Part shown: positions 44,601-52,977 of the stretch, in pieces
Numbering within the stretch: the first letter of the stretch is position 1
Layout of the letters: each line of letters begins with the position of its first letter
NCBI RefSeq assembly: GCF_009762775.1
Contig: NZ_CP046401.1
Span: 3,844,001-3,908,000 of the forward strand
DNA: 64,000 nt
From: Maribellus comscasis
Lineage (GTDB): Bacteria > Bacteroidota > Bacteroidia > Bacteroidales > Prolixibacteraceae
Direction: 5' to 3'
Notes under the pieces: model-generated
The model's database searches: none
The model's input: only the letters and a program-made list of their open reading frames with translations
Told to the model about the DNA's origin: nothing
Made by a program: the position numbers and the translations under genes

Positions 44601-44932
44601 AGTAAAAGGTGAACTAAAAAGCCCGAAATTCCCAAAAAATAGATTCCCCAAAGATAGTGGTACCACTCCAGAACAAAAGCGGGTTCTGTAGCTGTTTCAG
44701 CATTTGTATTAGCCAGATAAGCGATGCTGGCAGTGTTGAAGTTTGCAGGTTCAATGTATTTTACCGTTGTAAAAGTAACAAGTGGGATGATAAAACTCAA
44801 CACCATTGTAACCGGCAAATAGATGCGGTTAAAAACAAAATGTTTCTGATTTTGAAACAACATCAGAAATGCCAGGTAAAATGCACCCGCTCCGATCGCT
44901 GCTTTTCCAATGTAGATGAGAAAATGCTCCAT
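41687..44932 (-). CDS. BlaR1-like M56 metalloprotease fused to CarboxypepD-like, TonB-like and plug-like repeats
   Basis: A 1081-residue membrane protein from ATG 44932. Residues 1-~282 are an M56/BlaR1 module: TM segments ~10-27, ~36-55, ~90-112 and ~266-284, with the zinc motif HENIH (167-171) intact. The periplasmic part has two carboxypeptidase-regulatory-like beta-sandwiches (~457-528 and ~683-755), a TonB C-terminal-like domain between them (~555-660; QFPGGEDALKKYI, EGNVYITFIV), then three ~55-residue repeats resembling TonB-receptor plugs (~786-838, ~848-900, ~912-962; each VVDG..., I..I.VLKG..A..LYG, NGV..I.TK). A degenerate second TonB-like end follows (~970-1080). Two weaker plug-like repeats occur at ~305-365 and ~397-445. 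The gene overlaps the BlaI stop by one base. It likely cleaves BlaI upon envelope damage. Confidence 0.88.
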   Translation of the reverse strand: MEHFLIYIGKAAIGAGAFYLAFLMLFQNQKHFVFNRIYLPVTMVLSFIIPLVTFTTVKYIEPANFNTASIAYLANTNAETATEPAFVLEWYHYLWGIYFLGISGFLVHLLLGHLKAIQIIQKSRKKELFETPVNITQKDVHPFSFFSKIVLSEKTLSSKNLEMIVCHENIHVKEKHTLDILFTEILFMLQWFNPFAWLIKDAVKNNLEYKTDDQVTQHFNPQNYQMAMVALADKKGVAPFLTALNGSQLKNRIIMMKKKTKNKFGLAKQLIVLPLLAVLVMGLSSREVKTEILNTPAAENTSLKNLAVIVDGEEIQTDSEPLSLLDFSKGFSGQEVIEALKLDENKVQLSLFYIDENTDDVKFVIRTSDYTPGSSPEFDKMTETTQEEKANLTTEKSLYAVNGKLISKSNKPENFNSLTVFSGEEAIERFGNVAQNATVIDFSVSEADANSYVKSKYSVSGKVSDKNGNPIPGASVLVKGAAVGTITNPEGIYKLELEEKNATLVFWMIDYQKKEIQVSDKSEINVELVHDEDIKLQNILIPEYKSQQKGGKAGSEEVFYNIDETPQFPGGEDALKKYISHSIKYPETALQKGIEGNVYITFIVTKDGKVTDPKVTKGIAPTLNNEALRVVNNLPEWKPGKKDGKNVDSYYTVPVEFKPTLEQIRKYSKVGWDGKPLNNYDFTMSGRVTDEKGNAIRGAAVLLKGKTVGTLSDTDGNYQLKTNSKNETLIFSMVGYQTKEVSFEGNTDMEVQLLSEQKAKKDEIKVTGYRKNSAGIKIKGEGFDGEPAYLVDGEKKDNIDYLNPEDIKSISVLKGKTAAALYGDPNNVKNGVILIETKSNKPFDSTDKTIVVDGKKFDGDINDIPVDDIANISILKGETASQEIYAENAKNGVVIVNTKTKFNSDLNNDNKPYIVVDGEEYSEPMSDIAPESIKAINVLKGEAATDLYGEKAQNGAISITTKKNEVIITPLQLRKFIAEQIKYPIEAHEKGQYGTVVVNVKIKNKTWKEVQTTKSSKQRVDLDEIVVIGYAPEKQVKPAKGFEYPASFVEEVQRVIQLNPLIDIPEFEGKTLRITVRFMLQ

Positions 44933-45291
44933 CAATTTTTGTCTTTTATCATTTTTATCAGTTCCTCCAGCTCCTCAGCCGACAAACCTTTTTCTTTTAC
45001 AAAAAATGCTACAGCATTTTGGTACGAATTGTCAAAATAGTCGCTAACCACCTGTTTCATAAACGGGCGACGGTATTCTTCTTTTGAAATAAGAGGAAAA
45101 TACTGGTAGGTGTTTCCGTATTGTTTGTAACCAACAATTCCTTTCTCCTGTAGTAAACGCACAAGTGACGAAATTGTATTGTAATGTGGTTTTGGATCTT
45201 TGTACTGCTCAATAATGTCTTTTACAAATGCTTTTTCCAGTTTCCAGAGGATTTTCATTACTTCCTCTTCTTTTCGCGTAAGTTTTTTCAT
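44932..45291 (-). CDS. blaI: BlaI/MecI/CopY-family transcriptional repressor
   Basis: A 119-residue winged-helix repressor: LTRKEEEVMKILWKLEKAF, YNTISSLVRLLQEKGIV and the beta-wing YGNTYQYFP, then a C-terminal dimerisation helix region. In known systems BlaI blocks the operon until the BlaR1 protease causes its cleavage. The stop overlaps the BlaR1-like start (TGATG), so they are translationally coupled. Two near-identical dyads overlap the promoter 90-140 bases upstream, so autorepression is well supported. Confidence 0.93.
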   Translation of the reverse strand: MKKLTRKEEEVMKILWKLEKAFVKDIIEQYKDPKPHYNTISSLVRLLQEKGIVGYKQYGNTYQYFPLISKEEYRRPFMKQVVSDYFDNSYQNAVAFFVKEKGLSAEELEELIKMIKDKN

Positions 45292-45382
45292 TTTTCAGAC
45301 TTTTTAAAATGTCACCCTGAATTTGTTTCAGGATTTTTTATAAAATTCCAAAATAAGTTTGGAATGATTCAGAATAATATCA

Positions 45383-45429
45383 CAAAAATAAAACTGATTT
45401 TTCAGTTTTGCAACTGATTTTTCAGTTTT
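45383..45429 (-). promoter_or_regulatory. blaI promoter with two overlapping BlaI-type operators
   Basis: On the minus strand: TTG (45413-45411), 20 bases, TATTTTTG (45390-45383), an exact consensus promoter. Two dyads lie on it: AAAACTGA-TTTT-TCAGTTTT (45390-45409), filling the space between -33 and -7, and AACTGA-TTTT-TCAGTT (45412-45427), overlapping -33 from upstream. They are 20 bases apart, two helical turns. Confidence 0.85.
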
Positions 45430-45575
45430 ATTTGTTTTAGAAGTAAAGATTTTTGACGAAACCGGCTTTGAGAGCATTGACTCCCGGGTAAAGAAAATTT
45501 GACTTGGTATTATTTGTTTGCTGATTTTTGTGCCCCGAATTGTTTTTTTACGATTATCATAGAAAATCAGGGCAT

Positions 45576-45607
45576 AAAAAAAGCTACCCTAAACAGATAG
45601 CTTTTTA
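45576..45607 (-). terminator. Terminator of the outer-membrane receptor gene
   Basis: Stem AAAAAGCTA / TAGCTTTTT (45578-45586 with 45598-45606). On the minus strand it is followed by TT and AT-rich sequence; it starts 21 bases after the receptor stop. Confidence 0.8.
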
Positions 45608-45627
45608 TATAATTTGGCGGCAGCGAT

Positions 45628-48090
45628 TTAATATTCTCCTTCCCCCGTGTCCATTCCTCCGTCTCCGCCGCCACCGTTTCGGCGTTCCTCTTTAAAATTG
45701 TTTATCTTGTAACTCATTGTGAGCATAACTACGCGCGGTTCTCTTTTCCATTCAAACCAGCTTTTAAAATTTTCTCCGTAAGATTCACGTTCAAATTTTG
45801 CTGTCCCCAGCGGATCACGAACACTAAGTGTTGCCGTGAGTTTGTTATCCCAGAATTCTTGTCGGTAAGAAACATTGGTAAAAATCATCGCTTTTGTTTC
45901 ACCTTGCGCAGAAACTGAAGGACCACGGAAAAATCCCTGGAGTTGCATTCTTGAATTTTCGCTAAATTTTAAAGTCGTATTCATCCTACCGTCCCAGTTG
46001 GTACTTTCCCGGTCAATCGATTCTCCGTTTATATCACCGGTAATACGGTAATTAAACATGGAAACACTTGCATTAACCAGCAACCATTTTGTAAAGTTTA
46101 CATTGCCTGTGAGTTCCAATCCGGTAGAATAATCTTTGTCAAAATTATCGGAGTAGAGGTAGTAAACTCCGTTCTCCTGCAATTCTTCAAAACGTTCTAT
46201 TTTATTATTGGTTACCCTGTGAAATGCATCAAGTGAGATGTAGGAACGGCCAAATCTCTTCATGTAGCCTACTTCGTATGAATCGGTATATTCAGGGTTG
46301 AGTTGAGGATTACCAAATCGAATGGTATACCGGTTATAATAATTGGGTGCCGGATCCAAATCACGACCTCTCGGACGGTCTATTCTTCGGCTGTAACTTG
46401 CCATAAATTCATTGGTTTCCAACAGTTGATAGGAGAGGTGCAGTGTTGGGAAGAGGTCGAACCGGTTTAATGATGCCGATTCTGTTGCATTTGTATTTAA
46501 AATGTCTCTCTGAGTTAGTTCACCACGTAACCCAAGCATGTATTGAATTGCGCCTAATTTGTTGCTGAAAGTAGAATAAACAGCGTGAATTCCACGTTTG
46601 AAATCGGTTGTACTCGAATAAGTAGAATTTTCTGTCCATGTATCAGTAGCCTGACTATAATCTAAAAATTGGATTCCTTCAATTTCCTTGTCAATCCTGC
46701 TTTGCATCCCGGCTTCAAATCTGCCGTCTTCACTAAAAGGATAAGTGTAATCGAGTTTAAAACGAAACTCTTTTTCATCTTCCGTTTCCAGCGTTTTTAC
46801 TCTGTCGAGATATTCGTCAGTTCTTACATAATTTTCGTCTGCCCGTATTTCACTTTCTTCTTCAGAATCCGTTCCCTCTTCATTGGAGTAATATGCCATC
46901 GCTTCAATCCGGTGCCCGTCGTTGTTAAATTTATGTTGGAAATTTAAACGTCCGCTGTAAAAGTCGTTTTCCCGGTCCGATATTTCTTCGGTAACCGCAA
47001 AATAATCGTCAACACCAGCAGGAATAGAGTAGAAGCGTGATTTTCCGCCTTCGTTTCGCGTGTTTCCTGATTTTCCTAATTCACCGGAAACTGAAAGGGT
47101 GGTCTGCTGTGAAAGAAAAAGTTCGATTCCTGATTTAAAATTATGTCCCTGCCTGACAAAGTTCCGATCACCGCCGATATCAATATAGGTAGTGGTATCG
47201 TTGGAATACGATTCGCGAAAAGAGTTCATTCCTCCGCCGTTGGTTTCGTCCCTCCAATCGGCGCCAACAAAGAAGTTAAAGTTGTTTGTACGATAATTTA
47301 AAGTAAAATCCCCACGATATTTATCTCCGCTTCCAATTGAAGCGTTTACAATTCCGTTAATACCATTCATTGAATTCTTTTTCATTACCAGGTTGATTAT
47401 TCCCGCGGTTCCGTCAGGTTCATATTTTGCCGATGGATTGGTTATAATTTCAATATTCTCAATGGCGGATGAAGGAATTTGCCTCAATGCATCGCTACCG
47501 CTTAAAACGCTTGGACGACCGTCAATCAACACTGTAAAATTGGAAGAACCTCTTAATGATACGTTTCCTTCGATATCAACCTGTACCGACGGCGTGTTTT
47601 CCAAAACATCCACCGCTGTACCGCCTACAGCATTAATCATTTGGCTAACGTTAACAACTTTTTTGTCGAGTTTAAACTCAACCGGAGCTTTATCGGCTAC
47701 GACTTCCACGCTGTTTAACTCCACTGCCGACGGGGCCAACTCAATATTCCCTGAATTAAAAAGCGGAGTGTTTTCGTTCAGAATTACTTCATCGATATTT
47801 GTTTTTTCAAAACCTATAAAATTGGCTTCAAGGTAGTACTCTCCATAGTTTATACCTTTGATTTCAAATTGTCCATTTTCATTTGTTATTCCACCGTTAA
47901 CAAGTGTTGAATCCTTTGTATTATAGACAGCGACATTGGCGTATTCCATCGGCTGTCCTGTTGTTTCGTCGATGATTGCCCCTTTTATTACGCCAGGTTT
48001 ATCATCATCGTCGTCTGTATTGTTGTTTCCCGTATTTCCCAGGGAATTTAAAGTGAAAAATATAAGTACTACTCCCAATAATTTCCTCAT
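45628..48090 (-). CDS. TonB-dependent receptor, OMP_b-brl_3 type
   Basis: An 820-residue outer-membrane protein. Signal peptide ~1-18, a short Asp-rich mature start (NNTDDDDDKPG), carboxypeptidase-regulatory-like domain ~32-115 (IKGAIIDETTGQPMEYANV), a plug domain ~135-245 (VDVLENTPSVQVDIEGNVSLRG, then VLIDGRPSVLSG and IEIITNPSAKYEPDGTAGII), and a ~570-residue beta-barrel. The type differs from SusC (no SusD, no STN) and is typical of ferric-chelate, peptide or metal uptake receptors; the ligand is unknown. The C-terminus is Gly-rich (RRNGGGGDGGMDTGEGEY). It lies upstream of the BlaI promoter but is separated by a terminator, so it is a distinct unit. Confidence 0.92.
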   Translation of the reverse strand: MRKLLGVVLIFFTLNSLGNTGNNNTDDDDDKPGVIKGAIIDETTGQPMEYANVAVYNTKDSTLVNGGITNENGQFEIKGINYGEYYLEANFIGFEKTNIDEVILNENTPLFNSGNIELAPSAVELNSVEVVADKAPVEFKLDKKVVNVSQMINAVGGTAVDVLENTPSVQVDIEGNVSLRGSSNFTVLIDGRPSVLSGSDALRQIPSSAIENIEIITNPSAKYEPDGTAGIINLVMKKNSMNGINGIVNASIGSGDKYRGDFTLNYRTNNFNFFVGADWRDETNGGGMNSFRESYSNDTTTYIDIGGDRNFVRQGHNFKSGIELFLSQQTTLSVSGELGKSGNTRNEGGKSRFYSIPAGVDDYFAVTEEISDRENDFYSGRLNFQHKFNNDGHRIEAMAYYSNEEGTDSEEESEIRADENYVRTDEYLDRVKTLETEDEKEFRFKLDYTYPFSEDGRFEAGMQSRIDKEIEGIQFLDYSQATDTWTENSTYSSTTDFKRGIHAVYSTFSNKLGAIQYMLGLRGELTQRDILNTNATESASLNRFDLFPTLHLSYQLLETNEFMASYSRRIDRPRGRDLDPAPNYYNRYTIRFGNPQLNPEYTDSYEVGYMKRFGRSYISLDAFHRVTNNKIERFEELQENGVYYLYSDNFDKDYSTGLELTGNVNFTKWLLVNASVSMFNYRITGDINGESIDRESTNWDGRMNTTLKFSENSRMQLQGFFRGPSVSAQGETKAMIFTNVSYRQEFWDNKLTATLSVRDPLGTAKFERESYGENFKSWFEWKREPRVVMLTMSYKINNFKEERRNGGGGDGGMDTGEGEY

Positions 48091-48597
48091 TTTTTAGTTT
48101 TTTGAATTTTTCTGTTTTTCTTATTGTTTGCTTACATATTAAGACAAAATACTCTTTTGTGAGTTTAATCGCAGAATTGTTAATAAAATGTTAAAGGAAG
48201 AGTTAACACTTAATTTGAGTCCAAAACAAAACGGAGTCGGTCGCGAATAATAAAAATTCTCAAATCAAAGGGAAGTAATAATTAATCAATTTTGAATAAG
48301 AATCTGGATGGTTTTGTGTTTGTATATTTTCTGATTTATAAATAGATAGTAAAAAACCACTCCTTACGAGTGGTTTAATAACAAAACTTAAAATCTATGG
48401 AAGAAAGAACCATCTGCCCTTTAATCCATATTTTACTGACTCCAATATACTGTAATGGTTTAACAATAAAATAAAAAGTTAACCAGAATAAAGATATTTT
48501 AACGATTTGATTTTATTTAAAGTTCCAAAGCTTAAATTTGTTACAGTCAAATAATAAAATAACCTAATTTGAAAATAAATTTTAACATGCTATAAAA
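48091..48597. other. Intergenic gap with hairpin and candidate promoter
   Basis: 507 bases between divergent genes. A perfect 9-bp hairpin AAACCACTC-CTTAC-GAGTGGTTT lies at 48354-48376; on the minus strand it is followed by TTTTTT, although no minus-strand gene feeds it. For the plus gene at 48598, TTG (48507-48509), 23 bases, TAAATTTG (48533-48540) is a candidate promoter with a slightly long spacer. No gene was found. Confidence 0.5.
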
Positions 48598-48891
48598 ATG
48601 AATAATCAACAGGAAGATTTACAGACACCTCCGGCCAACTATTTGGTTTGGGCTATTTTGACAACAATTTTATGTTGCCTGCCTTTGGGTATTGTATCTA
48701 TAATTTATGCTGCCCAGGTTAATTCTAAGTGGATGGCAGGTGATTATGCAGGGGCTCAAAGTGCGAGCAGAAATGCGAAGATTTGGGCCTGGGTTTCCTT
48801 TGGTGCAGCAATTTTGGGAGCTGTTATCTGGTTTATATTAGCCGCACTTGGAGTTGTTGTTGGAGGGATTTTAGGACTTTTTGATTTTTAG
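48598..48891 (+). CDS. CD225/dispanin family membrane protein
   Basis: A 97-residue protein with a hydrophilic N-terminus (MNNQQEDLQTPPANYL) and two hydrophobic segments (~17-41 and ~64-92) joined by the conserved loop VNSKWMAGDYAGAQSASRNAKIWAW. This is the CD225 layout (first segment a re-entrant helix with CCLPLG). The bacterial role is unknown; eukaryotic relatives alter membrane fusion or curvature. The next gene starts 1 base after its stop, so they form one operon. Confidence 0.88.
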   Translation: MNNQQEDLQTPPANYLVWAILTTILCCLPLGIVSIIYAAQVNSKWMAGDYAGAQSASRNAKIWAWVSFGAAILGAVIWFILAALGVVVGGILGLFDF

Positions 48892-48892
48892 G

Positions 48893-49291
48893 ATGAGGAT
48901 ATTTTTACGAACAGGGCTGCTGATTTTGTTTTCAGGATTAGCAGTCCTTTTTTTTGTTTTGGATCCAATTGAGAATGCGCTTTTCCCCCGATGTGTTTTT
49001 CATTCGTTGACAGGATATTATTGTCCGGGCTGCGGGTCACAAAGAGCCATACACAGCTTGCTTCATCTGGATTTTGCCAGTGTTGTCCGAAATAATGTTC
49101 TTTTTTTACCGGCTGTTTTGCTGCTTATTTATCATTATTCCCATCCCATACTTAATAAAAGTTTGAATTGGAAATTACCCAACATTTTTTATCTCAAACA
49201 AACCCCTTGGATTATTTTGATTGTTATTGTGCTGTTCTGGGTTTTACGTAATATTCCCAACATTCCATTTTCAGTTTTAGCCCCTAATTGA
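48893..49291 (+). CDS. DUF2752 membrane protein
   Basis: 132 residues from ATG 48893, one base after the CD225 gene; an earlier TTG inside that gene is rejected. Three hydrophobic segments (~4-23, ~67-85, ~105-124) and the diagnostic motif YYCPGCGSQRAIHSLLHLDF (40-59), with paired Cys and Arg/His. The CD225-DUF2752 pairing recurs in Bacteroidetes. Function unknown; the Cys pair could bind metal. Confidence 0.88.
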   Translation: MRIFLRTGLLILFSGLAVLFFVLDPIENALFPRCVFHSLTGYYCPGCGSQRAIHSLLHLDFASVVRNNVLFLPAVLLLIYHYSHPILNKSLNWKLPNIFYLKQTPWIILIVIVLFWVLRNIPNIPFSVLAPN

Positions 49292-49306
49292 AGTTAGGTT
49301 CTGATG

Positions 49307-50599
49307 CTAACTTTTTTCTTTTTCTTTTTCTTTCATTCCAAATTTTGGATCGTATTTCAAGTAATTAATAATGATAAACCCGGGAAGTGTGCATGCCATC
49401 ACCCAAATAAAAAAGTACTTATAGCCGATCAATTCCTCAATCCAGCCACTAATCATTCCGGGAAGCATCATTCCCAAAGCCATAAAACCGGTACAAAGGG
49501 CGTAGTGTGCTGTTTTGTGCTGACCATCTGAAATGTATATCAGATATAACATAAAAGCAGTAAATCCAAAACCATAGCCAAATTGTTCAATAATAACAGA
49601 ACCGGTTACTATCCATAAATTCTGAGGTTGAATAAAAGCCAGAAAAACATAAACAAGGTTGGGTAGGTTCATCGCAAAAACCATGGGCAGCATCCATTTT
49701 TTTAAACCTTGCCGGGAAACTACAATCCCGCCAAGAATTCCGCCAAGTGTTAATGCGATCATTCCTGCTGTTCCGTATATAAAACCAATGTTACTGGTGC
49801 TTAGACCAAGTCCGCCAACATCAGGACTATCAAGTAAAAAGGGAGATGCAAGCTTTACCAATTGTGCTTCCCCCAGGCGGAAGATTAAAATAAAAATAAT
49901 GGATAATACAATTCCTTCTTTTTTAAAAAAGGAGATAAAAGTCTCGCCAAAACCGGCAAAAACTTGTTTTAGCGATTTTGCCTGACGTTTAGAATCGCTG
50001 GCAGGATAGGGAAGAATAAACAGGTGCCAAACAAAAAAGAGCGTAAACAAAGCTGCAATTATAAAAAATGTAAGGCTCCACGCCCATTGAATATCACTGG
50101 TGATTTTTTCCATTTGCCCGGCTAATATTACAAACAGTCCCTGACCTGCCAGCATTGCAATCCGGTAAAAAGTGTTTCTTATTCCGATAAAAAAAGCCTG
50201 GTCGTGTTTGGTAAGACCGAGCATATAAAAACCGTCGGCAGCAATATCGTGAGTGGCAGAACTAAACGCAAGTAACCAGAAAAAAGCAAGTGTATACTGA
50301 AAAAAGTTCCCGGCTGGAATTGTAAAAGCAACACCAGCCAGTGCACCGCCAATAATAAGCTGCATCGCCACAATCCAGTAGCGTTTGGTTTTCAAAATAT
50401 CAACAATTGGGCTCCAAAGTGGTTTGATAACCCACGGTAAATACAGCCAGCTTGTATAAAGTGCAATATCGGTATTGGAAATTTCCAACCGTTTATACAT
50501 TATTACCGATACTGTCATTACTAACACATAGGGCAAACCTTCTGCAAAATAAAGTGTTGGTATCCACGCCCATGGATTTCGAGTTGTTTGTTTAGCCAT
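49307..50599 (-). CDS. AmpG-like MFS permease
   Basis: A 430-residue inner-membrane transporter with about 12 helices. The N-terminus WAWIPTLYFAEGLPYVLVM and the loop LPWVIKPLWSPIVDILKTKRYWI match the AmpG/PAT branch of the major facilitator superfamily, which imports GlcNAc-anhydroMurNAc peptides (E. coli AmpG is 491 residues with 14 helices; this is the shorter form). It is the last gene of the four-gene operon and its first 8 bases overlap the SpoIID gene's end, so co-translation is likely. The muropeptide substrate is inferred from family and neighbours. Confidence 0.85.
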   Translation of the reverse strand: MAKQTTRNPWAWIPTLYFAEGLPYVLVMTVSVIMYKRLEISNTDIALYTSWLYLPWVIKPLWSPIVDILKTKRYWIVAMQLIIGGALAGVAFTIPAGNFFQYTLAFFWLLAFSSATHDIAADGFYMLGLTKHDQAFFIGIRNTFYRIAMLAGQGLFVILAGQMEKITSDIQWAWSLTFFIIAALFTLFFVWHLFILPYPASDSKRQAKSLKQVFAGFGETFISFFKKEGIVLSIIFILIFRLGEAQLVKLASPFLLDSPDVGGLGLSTSNIGFIYGTAGMIALTLGGILGGIVVSRQGLKKWMLPMVFAMNLPNLVYVFLAFIQPQNLWIVTGSVIIEQFGYGFGFTAFMLYLIYISDGQHKTAHYALCTGFMALGMMLPGMISGWIEELIGYKYFFIWVMACTLPGFIIINYLKYDPKFGMKEKEKEKS

Positions 50600-51935
50600 C
50601 CTGATATAGTTTTTTTATTTTGGCACTTCTAAAGTAATGATTTAATATTTTTTTGTACGAGTAGCCTTGTCCACCCATTACAGCAGCTCCAATCTGGCAA
50701 AGGCCAACTCCGTGTCCCCAACCTGCTCCGCTTAACACAATTTTCTGCGGAATTCCCTCTTCAACATCCAAATGATCTACTACAAATGCAGCGCTGTAAA
50801 GATGCGATTCCGATAACCATTTTCTGATTTCCAGTTCTTTGCCAACGGTGAGCGTCTTTTTTGTTCCGCGTATTTTTAGTTTGATTAATCTGCCTGAAAC
50901 ACCACGTTTAACGGGCTCCAGTTTTATTATTTTGCCAAAATCGATTCCCGAACGTTTTTTTATTAATTCTGAAATTTCTTTTTGAGTGTATCCCACTTTC
51001 CAACGGTAAAAATCGGTAGTGGTCTGGTCAAAATCGGGCAAAACCTGAGACAAGACTTTTTTATCGCTGGTGTTGCAGAATGCCGGCGGATTGTTGCGAA
51101 TCCACTTTTCTGCATTGCTTTCATCTCCCAGATTAAGATTGAAATTCCGGGGACTTTTTTTGTTGTCAACCACTTTTGTTAAATACGGGTGGGTTACCGG
51201 TTCCCAAACATTTTCAAAACTTTCGGCTATGCCGCCGCAACATTTTGAAAAGCGCGCATCGCAAATTTTGTCGTCGTAAACGAGTACTTCTCCGCTGGTA
51301 TCTTCCACTGCTTTTAACGCTTTTTCGGAGTGAATTTTGGTGATTCCCTGGTAACGCTGGCAGTGGTCGTCGGCACACACATCAAAATTGTGGTGATCTT
51401 CGCGATCATACCAACGAACGATTTCATCCTCTGTTTCATGCGATGTTTGATACAAGGCGCCGCCAGCCTGCAGCGACTTCGTTTTTTCAATTTGCGCCAG
51501 CAGCCAGCTTCGCGAAATTACAGCGTGCGCTTTTAACAAATCGGGTGAACTGGTGGCGCTCATTTCCGACGAAATCACACTTTTCAGGTACTCTTCCAAA
51601 TCGATGATGTTTATCGCCCGCACTTTTTCGTGTTCCGGAATTAATTTTAAGCTTCCTTTAAATTGCTGGTTTTCTTTTTGTTCCCAGTGAAAATTTACGC
51701 CAATGATTACATTATTTAATTCAAAAAACGAATCGTTGTTTGTAGGCTGAAATATAAATTCGTTTGTTATTTCTGTTTCTTTTGAATTTTTGGAAAGTAC
51801 AACTTGGCCGTTTTTTACAACAGCTTTAAATGTTCCGCTGAATTCAGAATTTTTGCTTGAGAATTGCCCTGAAAGTGCAAATTGTAGTTCTTCACAGGCA
51901 ATTATTCCAACTTCAATTTTAGGTTGATTTTTCAT
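50592..51935 (-). CDS. SpoIID/LytB-domain protein without signal peptide
   Basis: 447 residues from ATG 51935; a GTG six codons earlier adds nothing membrane-like. The N-terminal ~100 residues are a beta-rich extra domain. The SpoIID core then shows DLEEYLKSVISSEMSATSS (E124 matches the catalytic Glu of B. subtilis SpoIID), LLKAHAVISRSWLLAQ, SKCCGGIAESFENVWEP, and SGAGWGHGVGLCQIGA with ILNHYF. SpoIID is a lytic transglycosylase acting on glycan without stem peptides, normally outside the membrane. This one has no export signal. With the AmpG-like importer it suggests cytosolic cleavage of imported fragments. The Cys-Cys in place of the usual Thr-Ser before GG is unusual. Confidence 0.88.
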   Translation of the reverse strand: MKNQPKIEVGIIACEELQFALSGQFSSKNSEFSGTFKAVVKNGQVVLSKNSKETEITNEFIFQPTNNDSFFELNNVIIGVNFHWEQKENQQFKGSLKLIPEHEKVRAINIIDLEEYLKSVISSEMSATSSPDLLKAHAVISRSWLLAQIEKTKSLQAGGALYQTSHETEDEIVRWYDREDHHNFDVCADDHCQRYQGITKIHSEKALKAVEDTSGEVLVYDDKICDARFSKCCGGIAESFENVWEPVTHPYLTKVVDNKKSPRNFNLNLGDESNAEKWIRNNPPAFCNTSDKKVLSQVLPDFDQTTTDFYRWKVGYTQKEISELIKKRSGIDFGKIIKLEPVKRGVSGRLIKLKIRGTKKTLTVGKELEIRKWLSESHLYSAAFVVDHLDVEEGIPQKIVLSGAGWGHGVGLCQIGAAVMGGQGYSYKKILNHYFRSAKIKKLYQDG

Positions 51936-51954
51936 CGTAAAGGATTTTTGCACG

Positions 51955-52953
51955 CTATTTCAGTCTGCTTATTTTTTTTAAGACCGGACTAAATTTTTCT
52001 TTCGAGATACTCACTTCCGAGTAGATTTCTTCTATTTCTTTTTTCGTAATTTTTTTAAAATCTTCCTCACGGGGTAAAACCAGAATTCCTCCCATCTCAA
52101 CCGATGCCGGTCCTACAACAATCTTTTGCTCATCGTCTCTGAAAAAGTGGGATGGCCGTTGTTTTTCTCTCGGAAAAATAATAACTCTCCACTGATTTTT
52201 AGTATAATTACAAAGCACATTCAGCATTGGTTCTTCTCCGTTTTTTATGTCGAGTAAATCGAAAATCTGTTTAAATTTTTCTTCAAGCAACTCTTTTTTT
52301 GAGGCGACGATGGCGATAAACCGCCGAAGATAATTTTCGGTGGCAACTATTTTGATGTCGTTGGTTTGAAGGAGAATTTGCGAATGATTTTTTTCAAGTT
52401 CATCAAATTCTTTTTCCACGCGCATAATGTTTGTGCTTCCGGCCTGGAAATGAAAATGGTCGGGAGCAGAAGCTCCGCATTTCGGGCCGTTGTAAAAAAC
52501 GGTGAAGTCGGGCAAATTTTTACTCAATTGCAGCATATCATGAAAATGAGACAAAATTTGTTGTGGAATATGTTCCCGGTTTGAAATTGTTAAATGTTTG
52601 GGGAAAATCGGATAGGGATTTGTTAAAATCAGGTATTTATTTTGGAAAAGAATTCCCTTTTGTTTTTGCTGCATATTTTTCAAACAAAGAAAACACGTGC
52701 GCCCGGCAAGACTTTTTGCATCGGTTTTTGCAGCCGAAGAGCGAATACGTTCGGCATTAAACTGAACCGTAATTTTAAAGTGTCCAAAATCAAAATTTTT
52801 GGTTTGAATAGTTGCCAAAGCACTAAAGTTTTTTGCAGCCACTTTCCAGGTTAATCTTTGCTGTTCTATAAGTGATTTTGCCTGTTCGTTAATACTTTGA
52901 ACAGAGCCGAATTTCGAGAGTTCTTCTTGTGGGATAATTCTATTTTCCAACAC
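51955..52953 (-). CDS. DUF4922 protein, GalT/HIT-like nucleotidyltransferase or phosphorylase
   Basis: A 332-residue cytosolic protein; the start is GTG 52953-52951 with no ATG in range. The middle has a HIT-superfamily GalT-type core: CFLC (87-90, likely zinc), NPYPIFPKHLTISNREHIPQ, then GPKCGASAPDHFHFQAG with the H166-x-H168-x-Q170 triad. These are the marks of galactose-1-phosphate uridylyltransferase, Ap4A phosphorylase and GDP-hexose phosphorylase. The likely reaction is NMP transfer to or from a sugar phosphate. It lies 19 bases upstream of the SpoIID gene in the operon; the sugar is unknown. Confidence 0.82.
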   Translation of the reverse strand: MLENRIIPQEELSKFGSVQSINEQAKSLIEQQRLTWKVAAKNFSALATIQTKNFDFGHFKITVQFNAERIRSSAAKTDAKSLAGRTCFLCLKNMQQKQKGILFQNKYLILTNPYPIFPKHLTISNREHIPQQILSHFHDMLQLSKNLPDFTVFYNGPKCGASAPDHFHFQAGSTNIMRVEKEFDELEKNHSQILLQTNDIKIVATENYLRRFIAIVASKKELLEEKFKQIFDLLDIKNGEEPMLNVLCNYTKNQWRVIIFPREKQRPSHFFRDDEQKIVVGPASVEMGGILVLPREEDFKKITKKEIEEIYSEVSISKEKFSPVLKKISRLK

Positions 52954-52977
52954 AATTTTATTTTAGTGAATATATTT

